Shown in pieces: positions 1-9,455 of a stretch of 64,000 nucleotides of DNA (position 1 is its first letter; each line of letters begins with the position of its first letter). The DNA lies in contig JAVBMJ010000004.1 of NCBI GenBank assembly GCA_031552535.1, positions 23,598 to 87,597 on the forward strand. The letters are read 5' to 3'. The DNA comes from JAVBMJ01 sp031552535 (GTDB taxonomy: Bacteria; Bacteroidota; Bacteroidia; Bacteroidales; Rikenellaceae). Under the pieces are notes generated by a model. It did not search any database. It was given only the letters and a program-made list of their open reading frames with translations, and was not told the DNA's origin. Both the position numbers and the translations under genes were made by a program.

Positions 1-2998
1 ATGCGGTCTTATTGAGCCACTTCCTCGGGAAGGTGTAGCCCAGGGTCACCTCGCGCAACTTGACGAACGAGGCATCGAAGATCGAGAACTCGTTGATCGA
101 ACTGCGCGTGTACTCGTAGCCCGACGGTGAGAAGTATTTCGTTACCGGCGTATAGCCTATCACATTGCCGTTTTCGTCGTATTTACGTTGTACGGCGTTT
201 GGCCACTGGATGCCATGGGTCATCTCGGTGTCGCTCTCATTGTATATCTGCTTCGAAAGGGCGTACCCCACACGGCCGTCGTAGTTCACAGTGGTCAGAC
301 CGTTGGTCATCATCTTCGAGAACGTGTTGCAGTACATGATACCGCCATATTTTACGTCGATCAGGAATGAAAAATCGAATCCCTTGTAGGTGAACGCGTT
401 GTTGAAGCCCATCAGCCAGTCGGGCGAGGCTGTGCCGAATCCCACGCTGGGATCCGACTCGAACTCCGAGGGCGACGCACCGTCGGGCATGATCATCTGC
501 CCGTACTCGTTGCGCCTGACTCCCACACCGCGGATGTAACCATAAGGTTTGCCCACTTCGACGTTTACCGTGGTATTCGAAGCGCTGTATAACGTCAGGC
601 TCGTCACGTCGTACTCTTCCAGCAGGCTGATCACCTTCGAGGTATTCTTCGAGAAGTTGAGCATCGACGACCATGTGAATTTACGGTTCTTCACCGGTTC
701 TCCCTTGAGGCTGACCTCTATCCCAGAGTTGCGGATTTCGCCGGCGTTGAATATGCGGCGTTCGTAACCGCTCGTGGCCGTCACGAAAGCCGGCACGATC
801 TGGTTGTAGGTCGATGCCCGGTAACCCGTAAGGTCGAATCCCACGCGGCCCGAGAGGAACTGCATTTCGAGCCCCGCTTCGAAGGAGTGGGTGATCTCGG
901 GTTTCAGGTTCTCGTTGTTGAGGGTGTTCGACACTACGGCGTAGGGCGCCCCGTTGAATATACCGCCGATTGTGTAGTCGCGCGAGATGCGATATGGGGA
1001 GGTGTCGTTACCAACCTTGGCGTAAGACAGGCGCACTTTACCCAGCGGCATGATACGCGAAGCGTGGCCCGTTTTCAGCAATTCGGAAAATATAAAACTC
1101 AAACCGGCCGACGGATAGAAAAACGAACAGTTATCGACGGGAAGGGTCGAGAACCAGTCGTTACGCGCCGTAGCATCGAGATAAAGCAGCCCCTTGTAGC
1201 CCACCGAAAGCGACCCGAAGACCGAATTGGTCTTACGGTCCGACAACACTTGTACGGGAGTTATCTTTTCCGTGGCGTTCGAGATATGGAGGAACGAAGG
1301 CTGCACGAGGCCGATAACGGTCTGCGTACGGCGGTCGCTCTGGCGACGGTTCGTGGAGGCCCCGGCCATTGCGTTTATACTGAATATTTTGCGTATATTT
1401 TTCTTCCATGTTGCCATTCCTTCGAGAGTGACTCCCGAGAAGAAGTCGGTGAACTCCTCGACGCGGCCCACAGGATCGTAAAATCCGCCGAGGTTCTGGA
1501 ACGTGGTCCCTTCCCACCAGTATAAATCGACGCTCGCACGCCCAAGTAAAGTGATGCCGTAGGGCATCTGTATCGTAGCGTTGAACGAACCCTGCAAACG
1601 GTCACGCGTGTCTTCGGTCGGGTTCTCGTTGATAATCCAGTAGGGGTTCGACGTGTTACGGTTGGTCGACTTTTCGTTGCCGTTCTCGTCCTTGTAGTCG
1701 CGCAACTCGTCGAGCGACGTCGAGCGGGCCATATGCACATAGGAGTTGACCGGGTTGCGGCTGTCGGCATTGGTATACTGGCGGTTCTTGACGTTGTCAC
1801 GGATGTAGGTTATACGCGAGTTGAACGTAAACCACTTGGTAAATTTATTGCTGGCGTTGAGATTGAACGTGTGTTTGATGTTGCGGTTGACGCCAGCCAC
1901 CACGCTGTTGCCGTTGTAGTTGGTGTAGGTGAGGCGCATGTTGCTCTCCTTCGACCCGCCCTCGATAGTGATAGTGTTGGTTATCAGACTCGAATGCTGA
2001 TAAAAATCGCTGATATTGTCCGGCTGCGGAAAGTATGGCCGCTCCCTGCCGTCTATGGCGATATAGGGTTGCCCGAGCATCATGGGCCCCCAACTGCGGT
2101 AACGGCTACCGGTTATCGGGTTCGGGAGTGTCATTGTGTTGGAGGTCTGTATGTCGAGGTCCATCCCCACGCCGAACGTATTCTGGTACTCGGGGTATTG
2201 CACAATCTTCTGGAACATCGAACTGTTGGAAAAGGTAACCTTAAATCCCTTTCCAGACGACCCTTTGGTTGTGATCATGATCACGCCGTTCGCGGCCCGC
2301 GATCCGTAGAGCGCCGTGGCGTTGGGGCCTTTGAGCACCTCTATCGTCGCTATGTCGGCAGGGTTTATGTCGCCCATCGCGTTACCGTAGTCCAGGCCGC
2401 CGCGCTCGCCACCCACAGCCCCGTTCTCCATTATCGCCCCGTCGACCACGAACAACGCGTTGTTGTCCGATGTAGCGGAACTGTACCCGCGTAGCGTGAT
2501 ACCCGACGAACCGGTGTTCTGTCCCGGAGGGGCTACCATCAATCCGGCCACTTTCCCCGACAGCGACGACACGAAGTCGGGCGTACGCACCTCGTTCAAC
2601 GATTCGGAATCCACACTCTGGCGCGAATAAGGCATCGCCTTGGCTTCGCGCTTCAGGCCGAGGGCCGATTCGACCACTACAGTCTCGACGGTAGTGGCTT
2701 CGGGCTTCATCTCGATATTGACCGTCGTACGGTTGTCGATTTTATGGGTAATGCTCTCCATGCCTATAAACGAGAATGCGATCTCCTGGTCGTTGGCCGT
2801 CACCTGTATGGAATACTTCCCCGCGTTGTTGGTAGTCGTACCCTTCATCTTTCCGGCCTTGTCCTTCACCACCACGCTCACCCCCACTACGGGCGTACCG
2901 TCGGACGAATCCTTTACGGTGCCTGTAATCGTCCTCGTCTGGGCCCATGCCGAAGCAGCCAGCGCGAGGGCGGCAAGTAATATTATGATTTTTTTCAT
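1..2998 (-). CDS. SusC-like TonB-dependent outer-membrane receptor, partial (C-terminus beyond window)
   Basis: The reading frame is open from an ATG at 2998 down to base 1 (999 codons), so the C-terminus lies outside the window. The N-terminus is a signal peptide (MKKIIILLAALALAASAWAQ). A carboxypeptidase-regulatory-like domain follows (about residues 22-105, with GTVKDSSDGTPVVGVSVVVK), then a TonB plug with VVDGAIMENG and an IEVLKGPNATALYGSRAANGV segment typical of SusC proteins. The remainder is beta-barrel sequence. The family imports glycans or other large solutes through the outer membrane with a SusD partner, which would be expected just outside the window. It starts 49 bp after the metallophosphatase gene and is probably co-transcribed with it. 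That neighbour suggests a phosphorylated substrate, which is inference. Confidence 0.93.
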   Translation of the reverse strand, partial: MKKIIILLAALALAASAWAQTRTITGTVKDSSDGTPVVGVSVVVKDKAGKMKGTTTNNAGKYSIQVTANDQEIAFSFIGMESITHKIDNRTTVNIEMKPEATTVETVVVESALGLKREAKAMPYSRQSVDSESLNEVRTPDFVSSLSGKVAGLMVAPPGQNTGSSGITLRGYSSATSDNNALFVVDGAIMENGAVGGERGGLDYGNAMGDINPADIATIEVLKGPNATALYGSRAANGVIMITTKGSSGKGFKVTFSNSSMFQKIVQYPEYQNTFGVGMDLDIQTSNTMTLPNPITGSRYRSWGPMMLGQPYIAIDGRERPYFPQPDNISDFYQHSSLITNTITIEGGSKESNMRLTYTNYNGNSVVAGVNRNIKHTFNLNASNKFTKWFTFNSRITYIRDNVKNRQYTNADSRNPVNSYVHMARSTSLDELRDYKDENGNEKSTNRNTSNPYWIINENPTEDTRDRLQGSFNATIQMPYGITLLGRASVDLYWWEGTTFQNLGGFYDPVGRVEEFTDFFSGVTLEGMATWKKNIRKIFSINAMAGASTNRRQSDRRTQTVIGLVQPSFLHISNATEKITPVQVLSDRKTNSVFGSLSVGYKGLLYLDATARNDWFSTLPVDNCSFFYPSAGLSFIFSELLKTGHASRIMPLGKVRLSYAKVGNDTSPYRISRDYTIGGIFNGAPYAVVSNTLNNENLKPEITHSFEAGLEMQFLSGRVGFDLTGYRASTYNQIVPAFVTATSGYERRIFNAGEIRNSGIEVSLKGEPVKNRKFTWSSMLNFSKNTSKVISLLEEYDVTSLTLYSASNTTVNVEVGKPYGYIRGVGVRRNEYGQMIMPDGASPSEFESDPSVGFGTASPDWLMGFNNAFTYKGFDFSFLIDVKYGGIMYCNTFSKMMTNGLTTVNYDGRVGYALSKQIYNESDTEMTHGIQWPNAVQRKYDENGNVIGYTPVTKYFSPSGYEYTRSSINEFSIFDASFVKLREVTLGYTFPRKWLNKTA

Positions 2999-3047
2999 GC
3001 TTCGTTGCGTTTTTTTGGAACAATCATGAAATTGTTTCGGCATGCAG

Positions 3048-4214
3048 CTACTTCTGGCTGCCGTTGTAAAGTTTCGTGAGGTTCACCGTGTCGTAAGGCT
3101 GGCTCTCGAATGCGGCGTAATAACTCATCGATACTTCGCCCGAAGCGTCGTCGACCGTGATCACGGCATAGCCGGGCAGATCACACATCGTGTAATAGGT
3201 GACGTTTTTGGCCTCTTCGGTGAGAATAGCCCTGCGTTTGTCGGCCGTTTTGGTCTCGTAATCGGGTTTCCAATCAACCAGTCCCGGACCATAATCTTTT
3301 AGGGTGAAGCTGTACGAAGGCTTGCTCATGCGCTTCTTACCCACTACACTGACTGCCATGACCTGCACTATCGGCCCATAAGCCGTTTCGCGTTTTGCAA
3401 CCGAATAGCGGTGCAGGTGGCCCGTGAGTACTATGGCTTTGTTTTTGGCGAGAACTTCAAGGAGTTTTTCGCGTTTTTCAGCTTTGGCCGAACGCATGAA
3501 ATACCAGCAACGTTCCGTCACCGGGAAAGCTGGTTCGTGCATGATGACGAATTTATATTTGGCGTCCGATTCACCCAGTGCTTTCTCGGCGAAGGCTACC
3601 TGGTCGGTACCGTCGCGGTTCCAGGAATCGAGCGTCACGAAAAGCGCGTTGCCTGTGCGGTAGGTGTAGTTGGCGTTGGTTATCGAGTCGTCGCCGGTCT
3701 GCTCACGGTAGAAAGGAACATAATATCCGGTGAACGCCTCCTCGGCGCCGGGGCCCGTAACATCGTGGTTGCCTTTGGCCACGATCCAGGGCACTTCCAA
3801 TTTCGCGTCGCGAAGGGCGGTCATCACTCCCGAGGCCATCTCTGTGGCTTTTTCTGGCGATCCGGCCAGCCCTTCCGAAATATCGCCGGCCTGCACCACG
3901 GCTTTGATCTGAGGCGTCACGCTGCTTATACGGCCCGCGAGCACTCCCATCAGGTCGCTCCAGTTATTTTTGGTATTGGGGACGTATGTGGCTGTAACCT
4001 GGTGCAGGTCGCCCGGTTTTGTGTTGAGCCACTCCATGTCGTGGTATTCGAGCTTGTCATAGTGCATATCGCCCAACAGGATAAAGCTGAACGATGTGGA
4101 CGAAGCTCTTTTTGCGTTTTCGGTTTTTTTCGACGCCGTCTCTGCCATAGCCGTTTGAATGGCGAGGCCCGACAACAGTATTAATGCAAGCAGAAGAGTA
4201 AATTTTTTTTTCAT
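3048..4214 (-). CDS. Secreted calcineurin-like metallophosphoesterase
   Basis: A 388-residue protein with an N-terminal signal peptide (MKKKFTLLLALILLSGLAIQTAMA). It shows the metallophosphoesterase motifs in order: GDMHYD (about residue 48), AGDISEG, GNHD, IMHEP and GHLH. These residues bind the two catalytic metals, so the fold and hydrolysis of phosphate mono- or diesters are well supported; the natural substrate is not. It lies upstream of the partial SusC gene in the same direction and is divergent from the DUF5689 lipoprotein and alkaline phosphatase genes, so it probably releases phosphate from material handled by this locus in the periplasm or at the surface. A -7-like box at 4377 lies upstream. 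Confidence 0.9.
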   Translation of the reverse strand: MKKKFTLLLALILLSGLAIQTAMAETASKKTENAKRASSTSFSFILLGDMHYDKLEYHDMEWLNTKPGDLHQVTATYVPNTKNNWSDLMGVLAGRISSVTPQIKAVVQAGDISEGLAGSPEKATEMASGVMTALRDAKLEVPWIVAKGNHDVTGPGAEEAFTGYYVPFYREQTGDDSITNANYTYRTGNALFVTLDSWNRDGTDQVAFAEKALGESDAKYKFVIMHEPAFPVTERCWYFMRSAKAEKREKLLEVLAKNKAIVLTGHLHRYSVAKRETAYGPIVQVMAVSVVGKKRMSKPSYSFTLKDYGPGLVDWKPDYETKTADKRRAILTEEAKNVTYYTMCDLPGYAVITVDDASGEVSMSYYAAFESQPYDTVNLTKLYNGSQK

Positions 4215-4333
4215 GACAGGTCGTTTAAAGTCGGATTAGGTTTAGCGGAGCATTAGGCATTAAACCTGTTATGCGTTCCGCCTGAACAAAAAAATAACTG
4301 CGAGACGATATTTATGGACAGTTTAAAATAAAA

Positions 4334-4354
4334 TTTAAACTGCTTCTAAATATA
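4334..4354 (-). repeat. Copy of the TTTAAACNGTTTCTAAATA intergenic repeat (degenerate)
   Basis: The bases read tttaaactgcttctaaatata. They match, with one or two changes, short sequences found in several other gaps of this window (13124, 15812, 16119, 17884, 39521, 49311, 63595, 63723). Function is unknown; it may be a remnant of the end of a small mobile element. Confidence 0.5.
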
Positions 4355-4376
4355 CCGTTCGGACCGAAAACCTGAC
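4355..4376. promoter_or_regulatory. Copy 1 of a dyad-containing repeat in the phosphatase/DUF5689 intergenic region
   Basis: The sequence contains TTCGGACCGAA, an imperfect-centre palindrome, inside a 22-bp block that recurs at 4601 with three changes. It lies directly next to the -7-like box at 4377-4384 of the leftward phosphatase gene, where a regulator could act. The 433-bp gap (4215-4647) also holds the promoter at 4487-4517; the rest is AT-rich with no gene seen. Confidence 0.4.
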
Positions 4377-4384
4377 CAAATGTA
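4377..4384 (-). promoter_or_regulatory. Possible -7 box for the metallophosphatase-SusC genes
   Basis: Read on the minus strand this is TACATTTG, a match to the Bacteroidota -7 consensus TAnnTTTG, 163 bp upstream of the phosphatase start. No TTTG element lies at the usual 19-21 nt upstream, so support is weak. Confidence 0.35.
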
Positions 4385-4486
4385 ATATCGCGGCATTAAT
4401 TTTAGATTAATAATCCATTAGTTTCTTTTAAAATACCAAAAAGAAGTGATATTTTATAAAAAAATAGTGAAATAAGCTTATTTTTC

Positions 4487-4517
4487 TTTGCAGCGTATAA
4501 AATTATCATTATACTTG
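4487..4517 (+). promoter_or_regulatory. Bacteroidota-type promoter for the DUF5689 lipoprotein gene
   Basis: TTTG at 4487-4490 and TATACTTG at 4510-4517 (one change from TAnnTTTG) are separated by 19 nt, the usual spacing. Transcription would start near 4523 and leave a 5' untranslated region of about 125 nt, which contains repeat copy 2. Confidence 0.55.
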
Positions 4518-4600
4518 TGTCGGATTCGCGGGCCATTGATTTGCGGTACGTGTCTCCTGGCTGCATCCTGCAGCCTGTGCAACGCTGTTTGACATATTTC

Positions 4601-4622
4601 CCGTTCGGGCCGAAGACCTAAA
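4601..4622. promoter_or_regulatory. Copy 2 of the TTCGGNCCGAA-containing repeat
   Basis: This direct repeat of 4355-4376 has three changes and contains TTCGGGCCGAA. It lies in the predicted leader of the DUF5689 gene, 26 bp before its start codon. Each copy is close to one of the two divergent promoters, so a shared regulator site is plausible but unproven. Confidence 0.4.
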
Positions 4623-4647
4623 CGCTAATCTTAAGAACTTAAGAATT

Positions 4648-7600
4648 ATGAACGGGATAAAATTCAAACTTTTCTGTGCTTGCGCATTTTTGGGTTTTGC
4701 CTTTTCGTCTTGCGAAGAAGTCAATACGTTTGTCGAGGATGTGTTCGTCTACGAGCCCCGAGGCACACAGGTGACTATTGCGCAACTGAAGGGGTATGCC
4801 CGCGACCAGGTCATTTCCGAAGACATATACGTGCAAGGCAGGGTGACATCGAGCGATGAGGCCGGAAACTTTGCACGCAAACTTGTTTTCCAGGATCCCT
4901 CGGGCGCGATAACACTCAATATCGATATGGGCTCCTCCAACGAGGTTTACCCGGTGGGAAGGAAAATATCGGTTCAGTGCAAGGGATTGATGCTTGCCGA
5001 CGTGGGCGGGGTGCTCCAACTCGGCAGTTCTGTATCGGGCGAAGGCATCCGCAAAGAGGTGCAACCGATGGATAACCGCACCACGCGCTCATCCGTATTT
5101 AATATAGGTCCCGGGGATAATATCCCTGAGGCTACGATGGAACTCGGGATGATCAACCCCTCGACACGTGCGTGGGAAGATCAACTGGTGACGATAAACA
5201 ACGTATTTTTCCAGACGACGTTGCTGCCGTTCGCCAATGCCGGCGGGTCGTCGGAACAATTGCGTACCTTATATAATAGCTCGGGGCAGTCGATACTGCT
5301 TTGCACGAGAGATGCCTCGACCATGGCGGCGATGATGCTGCCCGTAGGCAAGGGTTCGGTACGCGGGATCGTATCGTATCCCAACGGGATGGCCCAGATC
5401 ATGGTCAGCTCAATCGACGACATTTCGTTCTCGCCCCCGGCCGTGAGCCTCGACGATCCGTCGGATGTGCCTTCGCCACTACTGATCTCGGAGTATTACG
5501 CTTCGGGCGGGATGTATTACATCGAACTCTATAATTCGGGCATCGCAACACTCAATCTTTCGGACTATTCCCTGGCCACCGACACGGAATCCAACGGCGA
5601 TTTCTCGAAAAAAATAACGCTCGACAGCCGCAGCATAGCCCCCGGCGGGATAGTGCTCTACCGCAACTCTGCGGCCGGTGCCATAGCGTGGAGCGACACC
5701 GGGTCGGGCTGGGACCCATTGAGGACCAACTACTCCCCGATCCGCCTCGACGCCCTGGGCCTCGACGGCAACAGCCAGGTGGCCCTGGTCAAAGGAGGCA
5801 ATATTGTCGACATCCTGTCGACGACCAATAAATACAATTGGGCCGGAGGTAAAACCCTCGTGCGCCGTCCGGCCATAACGGGGCATTCGAAGACCAGCGA
5901 CTACACGCGCGCCGACGCCGGGTGGATTACCAGAGTGGCAGGTTACGCCTACAATCTCGGCTACCACCGCTTCTTCGACACCGATCCCGACATGGATGTG
6001 CCGCTGCCGCAAATAGCGCGCTCGATCCTCGAAGTGCGCGCATTGCCTCTGGGGGTTATGGATCAGAATTACACGATCACGGGACGCGTCACCTCCGACC
6101 GCAGTGCGGGCAACGTGGCTGCCGACATGCTATTCATGCAGGATAACTCCAACCGCGGTATCTGCATAGCTTTCCGCCAGGGACAGGAGCACGCCTACAA
6201 TCCGGGCGACGAGATCACGGTACAGCTCTACGGCACGAATCTCGAAAGCCGCGCCGGACTGCTGGTGGCTGCCAATGCGGTGGTGTCCCGATCCAACCGC
6301 ACGGCCTCGGCCAACCAGATGCCCGATCCGGTCGAGGCTTCGGTTTCGCAACTCCAGAACCTGCAGTCGATGTACGTATATATAAAGGATGTGCAGATAC
6401 AGTCGGCCGACCTTGCCAAAACTTACGGCGCAGGGCAAATAGGCGCCGAAGACCGCTTCGCCAATGCGTTCTACGTCTCTACGCTGCCCGGCGCGTCGTT
6501 CGCTTCGACGGCCGTGTCGCAGAAGAGCGGTATAATAAAAGGTATAGCCTCTATAGACAACAGTGCGACGGAGAAATTGCTCGTCATGCCGCGCAACAGC
6601 GCCGACCTGCAGTCGATGACTGCCAACCGCTTCATCCCGATAACTGCCACACCGGTCGATGTGGCCACGCTGAGGGCGATGCCGGCAGGCGTCGTGTCAC
6701 AGAATGTGAGGGTCACCGCCACTGTAGTATCGGATTTCACCGGCGGCAACTACATGTCACAGGACGTGATCTTTGTCCAGGATGCACAGCACGGGTTCCT
6801 GCTCAAACTTCCGGCGGCCAACACCTACCTGTTCGGCCAAAGCCTGATAGTGGTGCTTAAGGACGCGACTATCTCCACGGCAGACAATAAATTCGTCGTC
6901 ACGCCTTCGCTGGCCGACTATATCGTCCCGGTAGGTGCTCCCGATCCTTCGTGGCAGCCCTCGTCGATAGACGGAGGTATCTTGAACAACCTCTTCAAGC
7001 TCGTCGAAATACCGAACCTCGAAGTTTCGGAAGCCGACCGCATGAAGACGTTCGGAGGCGTGATTTCGTTCAATATCAAGGGTAGCTCGACACCGGTCAA
7101 GGTCGTCTCGCAGCCCACAGCCCAGTGGACGGGCAGATACATCCCGCTTGCCGCCGGCCGTATCATAGGGCTGATCACACGCAACGGCGCAGACTTCGAA
7201 CTCTACCCGCGCTACACCTCCGACCTTTCGGGGTTGCCGGTGAACGGCACGCGCAACAACGGTGAAAAGGTGGTTTATTTCGTCCCGTCGACCGACCCGT
7301 CGGCAGACCTGTTCATCTCGGAAGCCGTTATAGGACAGGTCGACGCCAACGGCAACACGGTGGCTACGGTGGCGCGCAACAACTGCAACGCCAAGTTCGT
7401 GGAACTTTACAACCCGACAGGCAGCGACCTGGTGCTCAATAACTATCGCGTGTTGTGCATCAAGTACAACAACTCGCCTTCGCGCAGCACGGCCACGCCG
7501 TACCAATTCCCCACGGGACTGGTGCTCAATCCGGGCCGCACGATAGTCTTCAAGTATGTCTCCAACGCACTGGGTACCGGTTCGGCCTCGACCAAGGTAA

Positions 7601-8109
7601 ACACCAATACCTTATGGCCCAGGGGTTACACCGGGGACCAGAGCATCAACGCCAACGTAGGAGTTGTTGTCAGCCTCACGGCGTCGCCGGGAGTGGTACT
7701 GTGCAGCGACACGCGCGACTTCGACAAGACGATAGCCAACGCCACCTCGTCGTTCCCATGCCACGACGGCAACGACATTCTGGTGATACAGAAAACCACC
7801 GACGGCGGCACCACATGGACCGAAATAGACAGGTTGTTCTCGTTCAAGACAGCCAACGGCACCCTTTCGGGCGGTGTTTCATATCCCTATCTCTTCTCCT
7901 ATATGCGCAAACCGGGCAAACTGGGATTGCCGGGCAGTATCACCGATGTTTCTGATCCGGCATATTCGGCCGTTTCGAGCAGCCGCAACGCCAACGACTT
8001 CAACAGTACGCAGTGCGACCCGTTGACCGACGGTGCCGCCAACTGGACCCAGATGCCGATCAACTTCACGGACGACCTGGGAGTACACGTTTTCAGCGCA
8101 GTTCCATAA
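4648..8109 (+). CDS. Large surface lipoprotein with DUF5689 and lamin-tail domains
   Basis: A 1153-residue protein whose N-terminus (MNGIKFKLFCACAFLGFAFSS, then Cys) is a lipoprotein signal. Three repeated blocks resemble DUF5689, an OB-fold-like module: about residues 35-245 (IYVQGRVTSSDEAGNF), 455-640 (YTITGRVTSDRSAGNV) and 665-860 (VRVTATVVSDFTGGNY). Two blocks look like lamin-tail domains: about 270-425 (LISEYYASGGMYYIELYNSG) and 890-1153 (LFISEAV, KFVELYNPTG). There is no obvious catalytic centre. Related lipoproteins are often found beside TonB-dependent receptors and secreted nucleases or phosphatases, and here the gene lies between two phosphatase genes. A role in binding phosphate-rich substrate at the cell surface is inferred. 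Confidence 0.85.
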   Translation: MNGIKFKLFCACAFLGFAFSSCEEVNTFVEDVFVYEPRGTQVTIAQLKGYARDQVISEDIYVQGRVTSSDEAGNFARKLVFQDPSGAITLNIDMGSSNEVYPVGRKISVQCKGLMLADVGGVLQLGSSVSGEGIRKEVQPMDNRTTRSSVFNIGPGDNIPEATMELGMINPSTRAWEDQLVTINNVFFQTTLLPFANAGGSSEQLRTLYNSSGQSILLCTRDASTMAAMMLPVGKGSVRGIVSYPNGMAQIMVSSIDDISFSPPAVSLDDPSDVPSPLLISEYYASGGMYYIELYNSGIATLNLSDYSLATDTESNGDFSKKITLDSRSIAPGGIVLYRNSAAGAIAWSDTGSGWDPLRTNYSPIRLDALGLDGNSQVALVKGGNIVDILSTTNKYNWAGGKTLVRRPAITGHSKTSDYTRADAGWITRVAGYAYNLGYHRFFDTDPDMDVPLPQIARSILEVRALPLGVMDQNYTITGRVTSDRSAGNVAADMLFMQDNSNRGICIAFRQGQEHAYNPGDEITVQLYGTNLESRAGLLVAANAVVSRSNRTASANQMPDPVEASVSQLQNLQSMYVYIKDVQIQSADLAKTYGAGQIGAEDRFANAFYVSTLPGASFASTAVSQKSGIIKGIASIDNSATEKLLVMPRNSADLQSMTANRFIPITATPVDVATLRAMPAGVVSQNVRVTATVVSDFTGGNYMSQDVIFVQDAQHGFLLKLPAANTYLFGQSLIVVLKDATISTADNKFVVTPSLADYIVPVGAPDPSWQPSSIDGGILNNLFKLVEIPNLEVSEADRMKTFGGVISFNIKGSSTPVKVVSQPTAQWTGRYIPLAAGRIIGLITRNGADFELYPRYTSDLSGLPVNGTRNNGEKVVYFVPSTDPSADLFISEAVIGQVDANGNTVATVARNNCNAKFVELYNPTGSDLVLNNYRVLCIKYNNSPSRSTATPYQFPTGLVLNPGRTIVFKYVSNALGTGSASTKVNTNTLWPRGYTGDQSINANVGVVVSLTASPGVVLCSDTRDFDKTIANATSSFPCHDGNDILVIQKTTDGGTTWTEIDRLFSFKTANGTLSGGVSYPYLFSYMRKPGKLGLPGSITDVSDPAYSAVSSSRNANDFNSTQCDPLTDGAANWTQMPINFTDDLGVHVFSAVP

Positions 8110-8129
8110 ACGAAACCATCCCGATATTG

Positions 8130-8160
8130 TTCTGTAGCCGCCGTAACGGCGGCTACAGAA
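8130..8160. terminator. Hairpin between the DUF5689 gene and the alkaline phosphatase gene
   Basis: A perfect inverted repeat: 15-base arms (8130-8144 and 8146-8160) around a single base, so in RNA about 13 bp with a 5-nt loop. It is GC-rich but has no T-run after it. It may terminate some transcripts or protect the upstream mRNA end. Confidence 0.55.
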
Positions 8161-8206
8161 CGGGGCGGGGCGGATACCTGAGCATATCAATACTAAATTC
8201 AAATTC

Positions 8207-9373
8207 ATGAAAACCATACGATTCCACTATTTTTTGATCCTGCCACTGCTGTTGTTCAGTTTATCGGCCGGGGCACAGGAAGAGGTCAAGGCGGTAAAGG
8301 GAAGCCTGCACAACGATGAGTTCCATACAGCCTACACCCCGTCATTTGAAAACGACGGGGTGCACAAGCCCGTAAAGAACGTGATCCTTATGATCGGCGA
8401 CGGCATGGGCCTGGCCCACGTGGCAGCGGCTATGTACGCCAACCACGGAGAACTTACCATCACCAACCTCCGTACGATAGGATTGGTCCGTACGCAGTCT
8501 GCCAATGATTTCACCACCGATTCGGCCGCTTCGGGAACCGCTTACGCCACCGGCAAAAAGACCAACAACAAGGCGATAGGGGTGGATACCGAGGGAAACC
8601 CTTCGGCCAACCTCACCGAAAAACTCTCGGCGCTGGGTTACCATACCGGAGTGCTTACTACCGATGATATGGACGGGGCTACACCGTCGGCATTCTACGC
8701 CCACCAGCCCGACCGGGGCATGTCGAATGAGATATTGGGCGATCTGCCCGGAAGCAGGCTCACTTTCTTCGGCGGGGGAAGCCGCCAGGAAGTCGATAAA
8801 CTCCGTCCGGAGTTGTGGCAGGAACTGAAAAAAGCAGGCTTTACCGTAGTTGGCGATGTGAAGGACAAAAGCGCATCTTCGGCCCCGCGCCTCGGAGTGC
8901 TGCCCGATGCGAAATACACGGCTTCGGTTAGCAAAAACCGCGGCGACTTCCTGCCCCGCACGACGGCTTTCGCCCTCGACTTCCTCGCGGGTAAAGGCGG
9001 CGAAGGGTTCTTTATAATGATCGAGGGAGCCCGCATCGACAAAAGCTCGCATGACAACGACTTCAAAAGCGCAGTGCAGGAGACGCTCGATTTCGACCTG
9101 GCCGTGGAAGCCGCCATACGTTTCGCAGAACATGACGGTCAAACGCTGGTGATCATAAGCGCCGACCATGAAACGGGAGGCGTTACACTTTCCAGTAAAG
9201 GCGACGTAGCCAAAGGCGAGGTAAGGGGCGTATTCGCCTCCCGCGGGCATACCCCGGTGATGGTACCGCTCTACGCTTACGGGCCGCACTCCGACGTGTT
9301 TGCCGGGGTGCAGGAAAACAGTGACGTATCGAACAAAATATACGAGCTGCTCTCGGCCGGGAAAAAGAAATAG
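8207..9373 (+). CDS. Alkaline phosphatase (PhoA superfamily), secreted
   Basis: A 388-residue protein with a signal peptide (MKTIRFHYFLILPLLLFSLSAGAQ). Alkaline phosphatase motifs are clear: MIGDGMGL for metal binding, TDSAASGTAYATG with the nucleophilic serine, MIEGARIDKSSHDND, and SADHETGG near the C-terminus. The protein hydrolyses phosphate monoesters in the periplasm. It is shorter than E. coli PhoA (about 450 residues), as is common in Bacteroidota. It starts 97 bp after the DUF5689 gene and is followed by GH92 and GH99-like genes on the same strand, so it may remove phosphate from mannose-containing glycans before or after glycosidase action (inferred). Confidence 0.93.
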   Translation: MKTIRFHYFLILPLLLFSLSAGAQEEVKAVKGSLHNDEFHTAYTPSFENDGVHKPVKNVILMIGDGMGLAHVAAAMYANHGELTITNLRTIGLVRTQSANDFTTDSAASGTAYATGKKTNNKAIGVDTEGNPSANLTEKLSALGYHTGVLTTDDMDGATPSAFYAHQPDRGMSNEILGDLPGSRLTFFGGGSRQEVDKLRPELWQELKKAGFTVVGDVKDKSASSAPRLGVLPDAKYTASVSKNRGDFLPRTTAFALDFLAGKGGEGFFIMIEGARIDKSSHDNDFKSAVQETLDFDLAVEAAIRFAEHDGQTLVIISADHETGGVTLSSKGDVAKGEVRGVFASRGHTPVMVPLYAYGPHSDVFAGVQENSDVSNKIYELLSAGKKK

Positions 9374-9455
9374 TGCAGGCCCCGCCGCCGGTCGCCGTGA
9401 AATCCGGGCGACCGCTACCGTGGGAGTCCGCATCACGAAAAACTATCTGAAATAT

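Noticed and set aside
1733..2494. Plus-strand open frame of 253 codons
   Set aside because: It is antisense to the partial SusC receptor gene; composition is unlike a real protein.
3411..4184. Plus-strand open frame of 257 codons
   Set aside because: It lies antisense to the metallophosphatase, has unlikely composition (many Arg, His, Cys) and no recognisable domain.
8342..9436. Minus-strand open frame of 364 codons
   Set aside because: It is antisense to the alkaline phosphatase, which carries all catalytic motifs.
9300..9455. Upstream extension of the GH92 gene
   Set aside because: It overlaps the end of the alkaline phosphatase gene and would hide the lipoprotein signal that starts at 9456.
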